A stretch of 37,223 bases of DNA. It comes from Woeseiaceae bacterium. GTDB taxonomy: Bacteria > Pseudomonadota > Gammaproteobacteria > Steroidobacterales > Woeseiaceae. The notes under the pieces were generated by a model. It saw nothing but the letters and a program-made list of their open reading frames with translations, was not told where the DNA came from and did not search any database. Positions 17,667-27,061 of this stretch are shown one piece after another (the first letter of the stretch is position 1; each line of letters opens with the position of its first letter). The translations under genes were made by a program, and so were the position numbers. The DNA is taken from the NCBI GenBank assembly GCA_013001045.1, contig JABDNG010000006.1:1-37223 (forward strand). Direction: 5' to 3'.

Positions 17667-20600
17667 ATGAGCTTTGTCGATCAGCCCGCTGCCCGGGCAG
17701 GCAATATTGCCTACATCAATGATCTTTATCTGGCGGACGAGCAAACCCTCGTCCGGGAGTTGGTCGAAGCCGCCGATCCTGGCAATGCGGCGCGCGCAAA
17801 AATCCGGGACACAGCTGCACAGTTAGTAGGCGCGGTGCGCAAGAACACCGCGCAAGAAGGCGGCATCGAAGCCTTCCTGCAGCAATATGACCTGTCGTCG
17901 GACGAGGGCGTGCTGCTCATGTGTATCGCAGAGGCGTTGTTGAGGATTCCCGACGCCGACACGGCCGACCGACTTATTGCCGATAAAATTACGTCGGCAA
18001 AGTGGAAGGATCATGTCGGTGTCAGCGACTCGATATTCGTCAATGCGTCGACCTGGGGGCTTATGCTTACCGGCCAGATATTGAGTCTCGACGAGATAGC
18101 CACGAGCAATCCGGGACAAACGCTTGGCCGACTCGTGAGCCGCGTTGGCGAGCCCCTCGTGCGCACCGCCATGCGTCAGGCAATGAAGATCATGGGTCAC
18201 CAGTTCGTCATGGGCCGAACCATCGGTGAAGCGCTTAAGCGTGCGTTGAAACATGAGAAGCTTCCCTATCGATACTCATTCGACATGCTGGGCGAGTCCG
18301 CGCTGACGGCGCGCGACGCGAAACGATATCTCGACAATTATCACGAGGGTATTGACAGTATCGGCAGTGGTCCGCGGGTCAATGCGGCGGACGTATTCTC
18401 GGCACCCGGCATCTCCGTGAAATTATCAGCGCTGCATCCGCGCTACGAGTTCACGCACGAAGGCCGTGTCATGGCAGAGCTTGTGCCCGCCGTCACGGAA
18501 CTCGCCAAACATGCCAGGGACGTTGGCATCGGGTTGACGATCGATTCCGAGGAGTCCAATCGCCTGGAAATGTGGCTGGCCATCTTCGAGCGCGTCTATC
18601 GCGACAATTCGCTTGACGGTTGGGACGGATTCGGCATTGCCGTTCAGACCTATCAGCGCCGCGGTCGCGACACGATGCGTTTTGTTGAGGACCTGGCAGG
18701 CGACGTCGGCCGTCGCATTCCCGTACGTCTCGTTAAAGGCGCCTACTGGGACAGTGAGATCAAGTGGGCGCAAGAGCAGGGCCTCGCGAGCTACCCTGTG
18801 TTTACGAGGAAGTCCCACTCCGATGTGTCGTATCTGGCCTGTGCGCGGGCTGCACTTGCGGCCGGCGACAAGATCTATGCGCAATTCGCGACGCACAATG
18901 CACATACGCTGGCGAGCGTCTTGCATTATGCGGGCTCGCGCCGTGACTACGAATTTCAGCGCCTGCACGGTATGGGCGAAGAGCTGTACGCTGAAGTCGT
19001 TGATCCGGAAAAACACGATCGGCCGTGCCGCGTCTACGCGCCTGTCGGCAATCACGAAGACCTGTTGCCCTATCTTGTGCGGCGTCTGTTGGAAAACGGG
19101 TCGAACACGTCGTTCGTTAACAAGATAGTCGATGAGTCAATCGATATCGACGATATCGTCGCCGATCCACTTACGATCGCGGCTGCCCATGACTACATGC
19201 CGCACCCGGCCATCCCGCGACCCGTCGATATATTTCAGCCGGAACGCAATAACTCGCGCGGCTTCAATCTTGTCGACCGCAATGTCAGCCGCAAGTTACT
19301 GTCCGATATGGAGGTGGCCAGTGCCCGATCCGTTACAGCAAAGCCCATCGTTGGTGGCGAGGAGATGTCCGGAGCCGAAGAGCCTTCGGTCAATCCGGCA
19401 AATACCGAAGAGGTCGTGGGTATTTGCCATCTGGCGGCAGAAGAACATGTAGACGCTGCATTGGACCTTTCGGTCAAAGGCCAGGTTGCCTGGGATCGCG
19501 TCGGTGCCAATGAACGCGCCAGAATCCTGAATCGCGCGGCCGATCTTTTCGAGGCGCATCACGCTGAATTACTGGCGCTGTGCGTCAGCGAAGCCGGTAA
19601 GACCCTTCCGGATTCGATTAGCGAGCTTCGCGAAGCCGTGGATTTCTTTCGCTACTATGCGGCACAAGCGCAGCGACACTTTGGGGAACCGCTGGTCATG
19701 CCCGGGCCGACCGGTGAGCACAACGCCTACGGTTTGCGTGGGCGAGGCGTGTTTGTCTGCATCAGCCCCTGGAATTTTCCGCTCGCGATTTTTACCGGCC
19801 AGGTAGCGGCGGCTCTTGCCGCCGGCAACGCCGTGCTCGCGAAACCGGCGGCGCCAACAACTCTGATTGCGTACCGTGCCGTGCAACTGATGCTCGAGGC
19901 CGGCGTGCCGCCGGACGTGCTGCATTTCATTCCCGGTTCCGGCTCACTCATTGGTAGCCGCGCGGTGGCAGATCCGCGGATCGCCGGCGTGGTGTTCACC
20001 GGATCAACGGGTGTCGCACAGACCATTAACCAGACGCTGGCTCATCGGGACGGCGCGATCGGTACGCTGATAGCGGAAACCGGCGGGCAAAACGCCATGT
20101 TTGTCGATAGTTCGGCGCTGCCGGAGCAGGTCGTGCACGACAGTATTTATTCGGCGTTTAATAGTGCGGGCCAGCGGTGTTCTGCACTGCGGTTGTTATG
20201 TGTGCAGGAAGATATTGAACCGCGAACACTCGAATTGCTGACAGGCTACATGGACGAACTCGTCATTGGCGATCCAAAGTTTCTGTCTACTGACGTCGGG
20301 CCCGCCATCGATGCAGCATCGCGATCCGTGCTGGAGGCACATGTCGAGAGAATGGATAAGGAGGCTAGAATCGTCCATCGCTGCGCATTGCCGGCAGGTA
20401 CCGAGGCGGGGACGTTTTTTGCACCGACGTTGGTGGAAATCGACGATATCAGCGTCTTGACGGAGGAGGTCTTTGGCCCGATTCTGCACGTGCTCAAGTT
20501 CAAGGGTAGTGCGCTCGACAAGATGGTCGAGGCGGTTAACGCGACGGGCTATGGACTGACAATGGGCCTTCACAGCCGCATAGATTCTCGCGCCCGCGGC

Positions 20601-20819
20601 CTCGTCGAAGCCTCCGGTGCCGGCAACATTTATATCAATCGTAATATGATCGGCGCAGTCGTCGGTGTACAGCCATTCGGCGGTAGAGGTTTGTCAGGCA
20701 CCGGGCCAAAGGCCGGCGGGCCGCACTATGTGCAGCGTTTCGGCAGTGAATACACGGTCAGCAATAACATCTCGGCGGTCGGCGGCAATACGGGCCTGCT
20801 CACGCTTGGGTCCGATTGA
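17667..20819 (+). CDS. putA: bifunctional proline dehydrogenase / L-glutamate gamma-semialdehyde dehydrogenase
   Basis: PutA oxidises proline to glutamate in two channelled steps. The 1050-residue protein has an FAD-dependent PRODH barrel (about 150-480; SVKLSALHPRYEF, LTIDSEESNRLEM, RLVKGAYWDSEIKWAQ, YAQFATHNAHT) and an ALDH domain (about 560-1030). The ALDH base is E804 (AETGGQN) and the nucleophile is C838 (AGQRCSALR). The usual N-terminal ribbon-helix-helix DNA-binding domain of long PutAs is absent. This is therefore the short, non-repressor (type A-like) form, and regulation must come from another protein. The start is ATG 17667. The stop TGA shares one base with the sdaA ATG. Confidence 0.97.
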   Translation: MSFVDQPAARAGNIAYINDLYLADEQTLVRELVEAADPGNAARAKIRDTAAQLVGAVRKNTAQEGGIEAFLQQYDLSSDEGVLLMCIAEALLRIPDADTADRLIADKITSAKWKDHVGVSDSIFVNASTWGLMLTGQILSLDEIATSNPGQTLGRLVSRVGEPLVRTAMRQAMKIMGHQFVMGRTIGEALKRALKHEKLPYRYSFDMLGESALTARDAKRYLDNYHEGIDSIGSGPRVNAADVFSAPGISVKLSALHPRYEFTHEGRVMAELVPAVTELAKHARDVGIGLTIDSEESNRLEMWLAIFERVYRDNSLDGWDGFGIAVQTYQRRGRDTMRFVEDLAGDVGRRIPVRLVKGAYWDSEIKWAQEQGLASYPVFTRKSHSDVSYLACARAALAAGDKIYAQFATHNAHTLASVLHYAGSRRDYEFQRLHGMGEELYAEVVDPEKHDRPCRVYAPVGNHEDLLPYLVRRLLENGSNTSFVNKIVDESIDIDDIVADPLTIAAAHDYMPHPAIPRPVDIFQPERNNSRGFNLVDRNVSRKLLSDMEVASARSVTAKPIVGGEEMSGAEEPSVNPANTEEVVGICHLAAEEHVDAALDLSVKGQVAWDRVGANERARILNRAADLFEAHHAELLALCVSEAGKTLPDSISELREAVDFFRYYAAQAQRHFGEPLVMPGPTGEHNAYGLRGRGVFVCISPWNFPLAIFTGQVAAALAAGNAVLAKPAAPTTLIAYRAVQLMLEAGVPPDVLHFIPGSGSLIGSRAVADPRIAGVVFTGSTGVAQTINQTLAHRDGAIGTLIAETGGQNAMFVDSSALPEQVVHDSIYSAFNSAGQRCSALRLLCVQEDIEPRTLELLTGYMDELVIGDPKFLSTDVGPAIDAASRSVLEAHVERMDKEARIVHRCALPAGTEAGTFFAPTLVEIDDISVLTEEVFGPILHVLKFKGSALDKMVEAVNATGYGLTMGLHSRIDSRARGLVEASGAGNIYINRNMIGAVVGVQPFGGRGLSGTGPKAGGPHYVQRFGSEYTVSNNISAVGGNTGLLTLGSD

Positions 20820-22177
20820 TGTCGGCAATCAGTATTTTCGATATCTTCAAGATCGGAATCGGACCATCGAGTTCGCATACGGTGGGGCCCATGAAAGCGG
20901 CGAACGCGTTCGCTTCAGCTTTGCAGCAATTCGCTTCCAGGGTCGCTCGCATACAAGTCACTCTGCATGGCTCGCTGGCCTGGACAGGCAGGGGTCACGG
21001 CACGGACTCCGCCGTTTTGCTGGGATTGTCCGGACGGATGCCGGAAACCATAGACCCGGATCGGGTCGACGAGTGGCTGGCGGCAATTCGCAACGAGCGT
21101 CGTGTTGATGTGCCGTCGGTTGGGAGGATTTCCTTCGATCCGGCGACCGACCTCAAGTTCGACTTTGAGAATGAACTGCCCAGGCACACGAACGGAATGC
21201 ATTTTCTCGCATACGCGGCAGACGGGACGTCGCTGCTCGACGAGAAGTACTACTCGCTCGGCGGTGGTTTTATCGCGCGCAACGACGAGCCTGAGCCGCT
21301 TGCACAGGAAGGCGAGCCGCCGTTACCGTTTGTGACCAGTGCGTCGTTGCTGGAGACCGCGGCCGCGGAAAATCTGAGCATCGCCGAACTAGTACTTCGC
21401 AATGAAATGCAGTGGCGGAGTCGTGAGGAAATACACCAGCGCATCGCGGACCTCTGGCAAGCCATGCGCGCCTGCGTGGAGCGAGGGCTGCGGACGGACG
21501 GCGTGCTGCCGGGCAAGATGTCAGTACTGCGCCGAGCAGCGAAGTTACAACGAAGACTGTCGCAACGCGGTGAGCCGGCGCCGTTCGACGCGATGGAATG
21601 GGTCAACACGTTTGCAATTGCCGTGAACGAGGAGAATGCGGCGGGCGGTCGCGTCGTTACCTCACCGACCAACGGTGCCGCCGGCATAATCCCGGCTGTC
21701 TTGATGTTCTATGACCGCTTTGTCCCGGGGGCAAATGAAGAAGGCATACGGACCTTCATTCTGACGGCCGGAGCGATCGGAATTCTCTACAAGATCAACG
21801 CTTCGATATCGGGCGCCGAAATGGGCTGCCAGGGCGAAGTCGGCGTTGCGTGCTCGATGGCAGCGGGCGGACTGGCGGCTGTACTTGGCGGCAGCAATGA
21901 CCACGTTGAAGAAGCGGCGGAAATCGGCATGGAGCACAATCTGGGTTTGACCTGCGATCCCATCGGCGGACTCGTACAGATTCCGTGTATCGAGCGCAAT
22001 GCGATGGGCGCCGTAAAAGCGATCAACGCGGCGAAACTCGCGATGCACGGTGACGGTACGCACAAGGTCACTTTGGATCAGGTCATCGAAACGATGCGGC
22101 AGACAGGAATCGACATGTCATCGCATTACAAGGAAACATCGCAAGGTGGACTCGCCGTTAACGTTCCCGAATGCTGA
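20819..22177 (+). CDS. sdaA: L-serine ammonia-lyase (iron-sulfur L-serine dehydratase)
   Basis: This enzyme deaminates L-serine to pyruvate and ammonia with a 4Fe-4S cluster. The 452-residue single-chain form starts [19 protein letters not shown], which carries the substrate loop. Cluster cysteines are C337 (MGCQGEVG), C379 (LTCDPIGG) and C390 (IPCIERN). The last residue, C452 (NVPEC), matches the C-terminal cysteine that caps the cluster in the Legionella enzyme. All four are offset by the same six residues from that protein as I recall it. ATG 20819 overlaps the putA stop (TGATG); a TTG just before it is less likely. Coupling with putA suggests joint expression for amino-acid catabolism. 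Confidence 0.96.
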   Translation: MSAISIFDIFKIGIGPSSSHTVGPMKAANAFASALQQFASRVARIQVTLHGSLAWTGRGHGTDSAVLLGLSGRMPETIDPDRVDEWLAAIRNERRVDVPSVGRISFDPATDLKFDFENELPRHTNGMHFLAYAADGTSLLDEKYYSLGGGFIARNDEPEPLAQEGEPPLPFVTSASLLETAAAENLSIAELVLRNEMQWRSREEIHQRIADLWQAMRACVERGLRTDGVLPGKMSVLRRAAKLQRRLSQRGEPAPFDAMEWVNTFAIAVNEENAAGGRVVTSPTNGAAGIIPAVLMFYDRFVPGANEEGIRTFILTAGAIGILYKINASISGAEMGCQGEVGVACSMAAGGLAAVLGGSNDHVEEAAEIGMEHNLGLTCDPIGGLVQIPCIERNAMGAVKAINAAKLAMHGDGTHKVTLDQVIETMRQTGIDMSSHYKETSQGGLAVNVPEC

Positions 22178-22189
22178 GTATCGGCCAGG

Positions 22190-22684
22190 TCAGGCCTGAT
22201 TCTTTGGATAGTCGTAAACGAGCAACTTGGTTTGCGGCCGATCGCTGAGGTTCCAGTCCTTCTGCTCGATCTGGACTGATACCACGCCGGCCGTCGGCAA
22301 ATTGTGAGTCAGCGCGGGTGACAGGTAGTTGGCGAGGTCGGTCAGCCCCGGGTTATGGCCGACGATCATCACGTTGTTGAACTCGTTATCCTGCGCGGCG
22401 ATTACGGCCAGGAGTTCATCGAGCGATGCGAGGTACAGGCTGTCCTCTCGTTCCAGAAACTCGATCGGGTATGAGATCCGGGCCGCGATGATCTTCGCAG
22501 TGGTCCACGCACGGGTGGCAGGACTGGACACGATCAGTGACGGGCGGATACCGTGCTCGGCGATGCGTTTTCCCATTCTTGGAGCATCTCGTTCACCGCG
22601 CTTGTTGAGTGGGCGCTCTCGGTCGCTGAGATGCGTGTCGCTCCAGCTGGATTTAGCGTGCCGAACCAGTGTGAGTGTTTTCAT
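22190..22684 (-). CDS. sixA: phosphohistidine phosphatase SixA-like
   Basis: This is a small histidine-phosphatase-superfamily protein of 164 residues, the SixA size class, which removes phosphate from phosphohistidine. Catalytic elements are the RHA motif LVRHAKSSW (H9), an arginine in SSPATRAWTTA (R58) and the second histidine in IVGHNPGL (H110). It starts 21 bp after the sufT stop on the same strand, so it may ride on the suf operon transcript, though no functional tie to iron-sulfur assembly is known. It is convergent with sdaA (12 bp apart). Its true substrate cannot be read from sequence. Confidence 0.88.
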   Translation of the reverse strand: MKTLTLVRHAKSSWSDTHLSDRERPLNKRGERDAPRMGKRIAEHGIRPSLIVSSPATRAWTTAKIIAARISYPIEFLEREDSLYLASLDELLAVIAAQDNEFNNVMIVGHNPGLTDLANYLSPALTHNLPTAGVVSVQIEQKDWNLSDRPQTKLLVYDYPKNQA

Positions 22685-22705
22685 CGTCGATACGCCTTAT
22701 GGGTA

Positions 22706-23257
22706 CTACATCAATCCCGTTTGTAGTCGCGCTTCTTCGGTCATCATGCCAACATTCCATGGTGGATCAAAAACCAGCTCCACATCGACGTGCGAGATCG
22801 TTGGAATGATCGCGACCTTCTCGCGGGCATCTTGCACAAGCACATCTCCCATGCCGCACCCCGGCGCCGTCAACGTCATGTCGATACTGACCGAGCGTTG
22901 GCCGTTGCCGAGCGCCGTGATATCGCAGCGGTAAACCAATCCTAGATTAACGATGTCGACCGGAATCTCGGGGTCATAACAGGTCTTGAGCTGCTCCCAG
23001 ATGACCGCCTCGATGTCAGCATCAGTCGCATTGTCCGGGACTTTCGGCGGCGGCACCGGCTCTTTGCCCAGGGCGTCGGCATCGGCGCCGGAAATTCGAA
23101 ACAGGTTTCCCTCGACGTATACCGTAAAACTGCCGCCCAGAGCCTGCGTAATGAATCCGTCGGTTCCGGCGCGCAAAGTCAGTTGTTCACCCGCCGGGAT
23201 GATAATGGCTGAGACATCACGCGACAGTGAAAACGGTTCGTTAGTATGGCCAAACAT
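22706..23257 (-). CDS. sufT: SufT, MIP18/DUF59-family iron-sulfur assembly protein
   Basis: SufT helps mature Fe-S proteins, probably as a carrier or targeting factor. The 183-residue product has an N-terminal beta-rich part (FSLSRDVSAIIIPAGEQL) found in the long SufT form. A MIP18 domain (about 80-170) follows, with CYDPEIPVDIVNLGLVY, the conserved cysteine in TLTAPGCGMGDVL, and FDPPWNVGMMTEEARL at the end. The frame is open further upstream, but ATG 23257 gives the standard start MFGHTNEPFS and lies 8 bp after sufU. E. coli suf operons lack this gene. Confidence 0.92.
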   Translation of the reverse strand: MFGHTNEPFSLSRDVSAIIIPAGEQLTLRAGTDGFITQALGGSFTVYVEGNLFRISGADADALGKEPVPPPKVPDNATDADIEAVIWEQLKTCYDPEIPVDIVNLGLVYRCDITALGNGQRSVSIDMTLTAPGCGMGDVLVQDAREKVAIIPTISHVDVELVFDPPWNVGMMTEEARLQTGLM

Positions 23258-23265
23258 CGTACTTG

Positions 23266-23760
23266 TTACTCCGTGGTAGCCGGGGTCGTGCCATAGCTCA
23301 AGGCGGAGTGCAGCGCATGCCAGGCGAGCGTTGCACATTTTACGCGCGACGGGAATTCCCGCACACCATCGAGTGCCGCGAGTTTCGAGAACGGGCTCTC
23401 GAGGTCTTCTTCGATAGGGGTCAGATTGCCGGCACCGCCTTGCGTGAGTCGTTTCGTGACCGCGTCGAAAACGGCTTCGGCCTTGTCCACCGAAAGCCCC
23501 GTGATGGTGTCTGTCAGCAGGGAAGCTGATGCCACCGAAATAGCGCAGCCGGACCCTTCGAAACTCGAGGCCGAGATACGTCTCTCATCATCCACGCGAA
23601 GATAGAGGCTGAGCTTGTCGCCACACAGCGGATTGATTCCCTGCGCCGTGTGGGTGGCGCTGTCGAGGCGACCGAAATGCCGCGGACTGCGCGCATGATC
23701 CAGGATCAGCTCTCGATAAAGATCGCGGAGATCGTCTGTTTCGGCGCTATGAAGGGTCAT
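23266..23760 (-). CDS. sufU: SufU, iron-sulfur scaffold / sulfur-relay protein
   Basis: SufU is a small zinc protein that accepts sulfur from SufS and passes it to the SufBCD scaffold. The 164-residue product has DLYRELILDHARSPRHFG at the start and three metal-site cysteines, C46 (NPLCGD, with D48), C72 (GSGCAIS) and C142 (RVKCATLAW). The insert between the second and third cysteine, with GNLTPIEEDLESPF, is typical of SufU as opposed to IscU. It overlaps sufS by ATGA. It takes the place that SufE holds in E. coli. Confidence 0.94.
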   Translation of the reverse strand: MTLHSAETDDLRDLYRELILDHARSPRHFGRLDSATHTAQGINPLCGDKLSLYLRVDDERRISASSFEGSGCAISVASASLLTDTITGLSVDKAEAVFDAVTKRLTQGGAGNLTPIEEDLESPFSKLAALDGVREFPSRVKCATLAWHALHSALSYGTTPATTE

Positions 23761-24998
23761 TTGAAAACCTGCTTCGCCTTGAAAAGAGCATCAATCAGAC
23801 GATCGACGTCGTCGCTGTTGTTGTAGAGAGCCAGCGACGCGCGCGATGTCCCCGAGATGCCGAAGCGCGTCATCACCGGCATAGCACAATGATGGCCGGT
23901 GCGGATCGCCACCCCCTGGTGATCGAGAATCGTGCCGAGGTCATGCGAATGAATATCGTCGAGGAGGAATGACTGTACGCTCGCCTTGTCAGTGGCTGTA
24001 CCGATAAAGCGAATACCGTCAACCTCGCCGAGTTGCGACACCATATAGTCGTGCAATTCGCGTTCGTAGTCGGCAATGTTCTGCATGCCGATGGACTGCA
24101 GGTAATCGATGGCGGCGCCGAGCCCGATGACGCCCGAGATGTTGGGTGTCCCTGCCTCGAATTTGTACGGCAAGTCGTTGTAGATTGTGCCGTCGAAACT
24201 TACCTCCAGGATCATGTCACCGCCACCCTGGTACGGCGGCATTTCCTCAAGCAACGATTCCCGACCGTAGAGTACACCGGTTCCCGTCGGGCCGAACATC
24301 TTGTGGCCCGAGAATGCGTAGAAATCGCAGTCGAGGTTCTGCACGTCGATGCGCATGTGCGGCACCCCTTGCGCGCCGTCGATCAACACAGGGATGCCCT
24401 GTCGTCTCGCCCGCGCAACGATGTCTTTGACCGGGTTAATCGTACCGAGAGCATTCGAAACGTGGCCGATCGCCAGCATGAATACGTCATTCGTCATCAG
24501 GGCGTACAGAGATTCAAGTTCGAGCTGTCCGCGGTCATCGATTGGCGCGACCACGAGGTCGGCGCCGGTTTGTTCACTTACCAATTGCCACGGCACAATA
24601 TTGGAATGATGCTCGAGATGCGTGATCAGGATCTTATCGCCGGGGCCGATTCGAGGGCGACAGAAACTCTGCGCGACGAGGTTGATCGATTCGGTTGTGC
24701 CGCTCGTAAGAACGATCTCCGTTCGATTTGCGGCATTGATAAATTCGCGAATCTTGTCGCGCGCGCCTTCGTACGCGTCCGTCGCCCGGTGACTCAGGGT
24801 GTGGATGCCACGATGCACGTTGGCATGATCCTCGCGATGGTAACGCGCGACTGTTTCGATAACCGTTGCCGGCTGCTGTGCTGACGCGGCGGTGTCCAGG
24901 TAGACCAGTGGCTGTCCATCAACAGACTGTTGCAGTACCGGAAAGTCCTTGCGCCAATCGGCGGCTAGCACGGATCGTTTTCGTTGCGGCTGGGTCAT
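23757..24998 (-). CDS. sufS: cysteine desulfurase SufS
   Basis: SufS is a PLP-dependent desulfurase that turns L-cysteine into alanine plus a persulfide for Fe-S assembly. The 413-residue protein has VYLDTAASAQQP and ANVHRGIHTLSHRATDAYEG early on. The PLP lysine is K233 (FSGHKMFGPTGTG), EAGTPNISGVIGLG follows, and the persulfide cysteine is C371 (IRTGHHCAMPVM). The short loop RTGHHC places it in group II (SufS) rather than IscS. It overlaps sufD upstream and sufU downstream by ATGA each, so translation along the cluster is coupled. Confidence 0.97.
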   Translation of the reverse strand: MTQPQRKRSVLAADWRKDFPVLQQSVDGQPLVYLDTAASAQQPATVIETVARYHREDHANVHRGIHTLSHRATDAYEGARDKIREFINAANRTEIVLTSGTTESINLVAQSFCRPRIGPGDKILITHLEHHSNIVPWQLVSEQTGADLVVAPIDDRGQLELESLYALMTNDVFMLAIGHVSNALGTINPVKDIVARARRQGIPVLIDGAQGVPHMRIDVQNLDCDFYAFSGHKMFGPTGTGVLYGRESLLEEMPPYQGGGDMILEVSFDGTIYNDLPYKFEAGTPNISGVIGLGAAIDYLQSIGMQNIADYERELHDYMVSQLGEVDGIRFIGTATDKASVQSFLLDDIHSHDLGTILDHQGVAIRTGHHCAMPVMTRFGISGTSRASLALYNNSDDVDRLIDALFKAKQVFK

Positions 24999-26290
24999 GA
25001 CAGTACATCCGATACGAAGTCGGCCTCGATCAGCTGCGCGAGGCGCTTTTCTACGATGGCGGTAATGGTTTCGGTCATCGCTGTCACAGGCGAGCGCAAT
25101 ACGATGTCTGCGGCGAACGCGTGCGTCAGCACCTGGGTTGCATGACGTTTATCCAGGCCACGCGAGCGAAGGTAGAAGAGGGCAGTTTCATCGAGTTGAC
25201 CGACGGTCGTACCGTGGCTGCATTTCACATCGTCGGCGTAAATCTCGAGCTCGGGCTTGGCATCGATTTCCGCCTTTTCCGAAAGCAGCAGGTTGTGATT
25301 CGCCTGGTTCGCGTCGGTCCCGTCGGCACCTCTGTGCACGATGGCTTTGCCATTCCAAACGCAGCGACAGTTGCCATTGAGAATGCCGCGATATTCCTGA
25401 GTTGATGTCGCCGGCCCGACGCGGTGATCGACGCGCGTGTGATTGTCGATGTGCTGTCCGTCACCCGCAAGGTAAAGGCCGTCAAATACGACATCGGCGC
25501 CGGGCTTGCCGAGGTCGATATCGAGGTCGTTGCGAATCAATGCGCCGCCGAGGTCATAGCTTGCCATGTGGAGGCGGGCGTCTTTCCCCAGCGCAACCGA
25601 CGTGCGACTGGTCTGTACATGCCGGATCGCGCGATTCTGAATGCGGACATGTCTTACGCTCGCCCTCTCGCCGACGACCATCGATAACACCGAGTTTGCG
25701 TAGTGCTCCGCATCGCCGTCGGAGACGTGGTACTCGATGAATTCCGCCGAGACGCCTGGTTCGACCTGAATGTCGACGCAAGACTGCGCGACACCCGCAT
25801 CAGATTTGGCCCGATCGACAACGAGGATCCCCACGGGCTTGTCGGTCGAGCCCGTGATCCGAAGTCGCAAGCCGTCATGCAGCAGCGCCGCGTTAAGGTC
25901 GGCCAGCGGTCGTTGCATTTCGAACGGTGCTGGGGCGTCGCTGAATCTCGATACCTCGATGCCGCGGTGCGTGATGGCGTTTACGAACTGGTCATCAACG
26001 GTACCGTTAGCGATCACCAGCCAGTGCGCGTCGATCGAGCGCGTAATCGCGTCGACCGTGTCCCTGAGCGACTTGTGCGGCAGTTGTGGTCCACCTGCGG
26101 TTAACCAGCGATTGCTGATATTCACGACAGGTGACAAGTCTGTGTACTTCCAGTCTTCGTCGCGCAGTGTGGGCAGACCATGTTCATGGAAATGCGCCAG
26201 CGCGGCCTCGCGCGACGGCGTTAGCCCGTTATCCGGCAACCGGCGGACGACGTCTCTGAGATCGTCGATGGAGAGAGCCGCGTGTTTCAT
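24995..26290 (-). CDS. sufD: Fe-S assembly scaffold subunit SufD
   Basis: SufD pairs with SufB and the ATPase SufC to form the SufBC2D scaffold. The 431-residue product has the SufD N-terminus (ALAHFHEHGLPTLRDEDWKY), the beta-helix core and the conserved end: ADDVKCSHGTTVGQLDETAL, FYLRSRGLDKRHATQVLTHA. The start is ATG 26290, overlapping the sufC stop by ATGA. The cysteine and histidine in KCSHG are the residues thought to meet the cluster at the SufB-SufD interface. Confidence 0.95.
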   Translation of the reverse strand: MKHAALSIDDLRDVVRRLPDNGLTPSREAALAHFHEHGLPTLRDEDWKYTDLSPVVNISNRWLTAGGPQLPHKSLRDTVDAITRSIDAHWLVIANGTVDDQFVNAITHRGIEVSRFSDAPAPFEMQRPLADLNAALLHDGLRLRITGSTDKPVGILVVDRAKSDAGVAQSCVDIQVEPGVSAEFIEYHVSDGDAEHYANSVLSMVVGERASVRHVRIQNRAIRHVQTSRTSVALGKDARLHMASYDLGGALIRNDLDIDLGKPGADVVFDGLYLAGDGQHIDNHTRVDHRVGPATSTQEYRGILNGNCRCVWNGKAIVHRGADGTDANQANHNLLLSEKAEIDAKPELEIYADDVKCSHGTTVGQLDETALFYLRSRGLDKRHATQVLTHAFAADIVLRSPVTAMTETITAIVEKRLAQLIEADFVSDVLS

Positions 26291-27039
26291 GCACTTGCCG
26301 CCTCACGAACCCAGTCGTAACCTTTTTCCTCGAGCTCGAGTGCCAGCGACTTATCCCCGGAGCGTACGATCTCGCCCTGCGACAGCACGTGGACGTAATC
26401 CGGCTGAACGTAGTCGAGCAAGCGCTGATAGTGCGTGACGAGAATAATCGCACGCTCCGGACTGCGCAGGGCATTTACGCCCTTGGCGACGGCCTTTAGC
26501 GCATCAATGTCCAACCCGGAGTCGGTCTCATCGAGAATGGCGAGACGGGGTTCCAGCATCGCCATTTGCAATATTTCGTTGCGTTTCTTCTCGCCACCCG
26601 AGAAGCCTTCATTCACTCCGCGATTCAAAAACTTGGGATCCATGTCGAGTGTTGCCATTTTTTCCCGGGCCAGCTTCAGGAACTCAAACGCGTCAACTTC
26701 GCCCAGGCCGTTGTGTTTGCGCTTGGCGTTGACGGCGGCCTTCAGCAGGTAGGCATTGTTGACACCGGGAATCTCAACGGGGTACTGAAAGCCGAGAAAT
26801 ATGCCTTCGCGCGCACGTTCTTCGGGTTCGAGCTCAAGCAGGTTTTGGCCGTCAAACGTAACTGTCCCGCCTGTGACCTCGTGGCTTTCATGTCCGGCAA
26901 TGACCTGCGCCAGGGTGCTTTTGCCGGAGCCGTTCGGTCCCATAATGGCATGCACTTCGCCGGCATTAACCGACAGCGACAGTCCGCGCAAGATTTCTGT
27001 ATCGCCAATGCGGCTCTTGAGGTCTTTGATTTCGAGCAT
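26287..27039 (-). CDS. sufC: Fe-S assembly ATPase SufC
   Basis: SufC is an ABC-type ATPase without membrane domains that drives shape changes of the SufBD scaffold. The 250-residue product has Walker A GPNGSGKST (about 34-42), Q-loop FLGFQYPVEIPG, signature FSGGEKKRNEI, Walker B RLAILDETDSGLDID and the switch histidine in VTHYQRLL. The frame opens at ATG 27057, but ATG 27039 is preceded by AAGGA at eight bases and gives the usual length (E. coli 248), so I start there. It overlaps sufD by four bases. Confidence 0.96.
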   Translation of the reverse strand: MLEIKDLKSRIGDTEILRGLSLSVNAGEVHAIMGPNGSGKSTLAQVIAGHESHEVTGGTVTFDGQNLLELEPEERAREGIFLGFQYPVEIPGVNNAYLLKAAVNAKRKHNGLGEVDAFEFLKLAREKMATLDMDPKFLNRGVNEGFSGGEKKRNEILQMAMLEPRLAILDETDSGLDIDALKAVAKGVNALRSPERAIILVTHYQRLLDYVQPDYVHVLSQGEIVRSGDKSLALELEEKGYDWVREAASA

Positions 27040-27061
27040 CGTTGTTCCTTGACTCATTTCG

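Noticed and set aside
22190-22199. Palindrome TCAGGCCTGA at the sdaA/sixA convergence as a terminator
   Set aside because: Ten bases without loop or U tract, and it includes the sixA stop codon; too short to support.
24033-24884. Plus-strand ORF of 283 codons
   Set aside because: It lies wholly antisense to sufS and has no recognisable motif; GC-rich genes often leave the opposite strand open.
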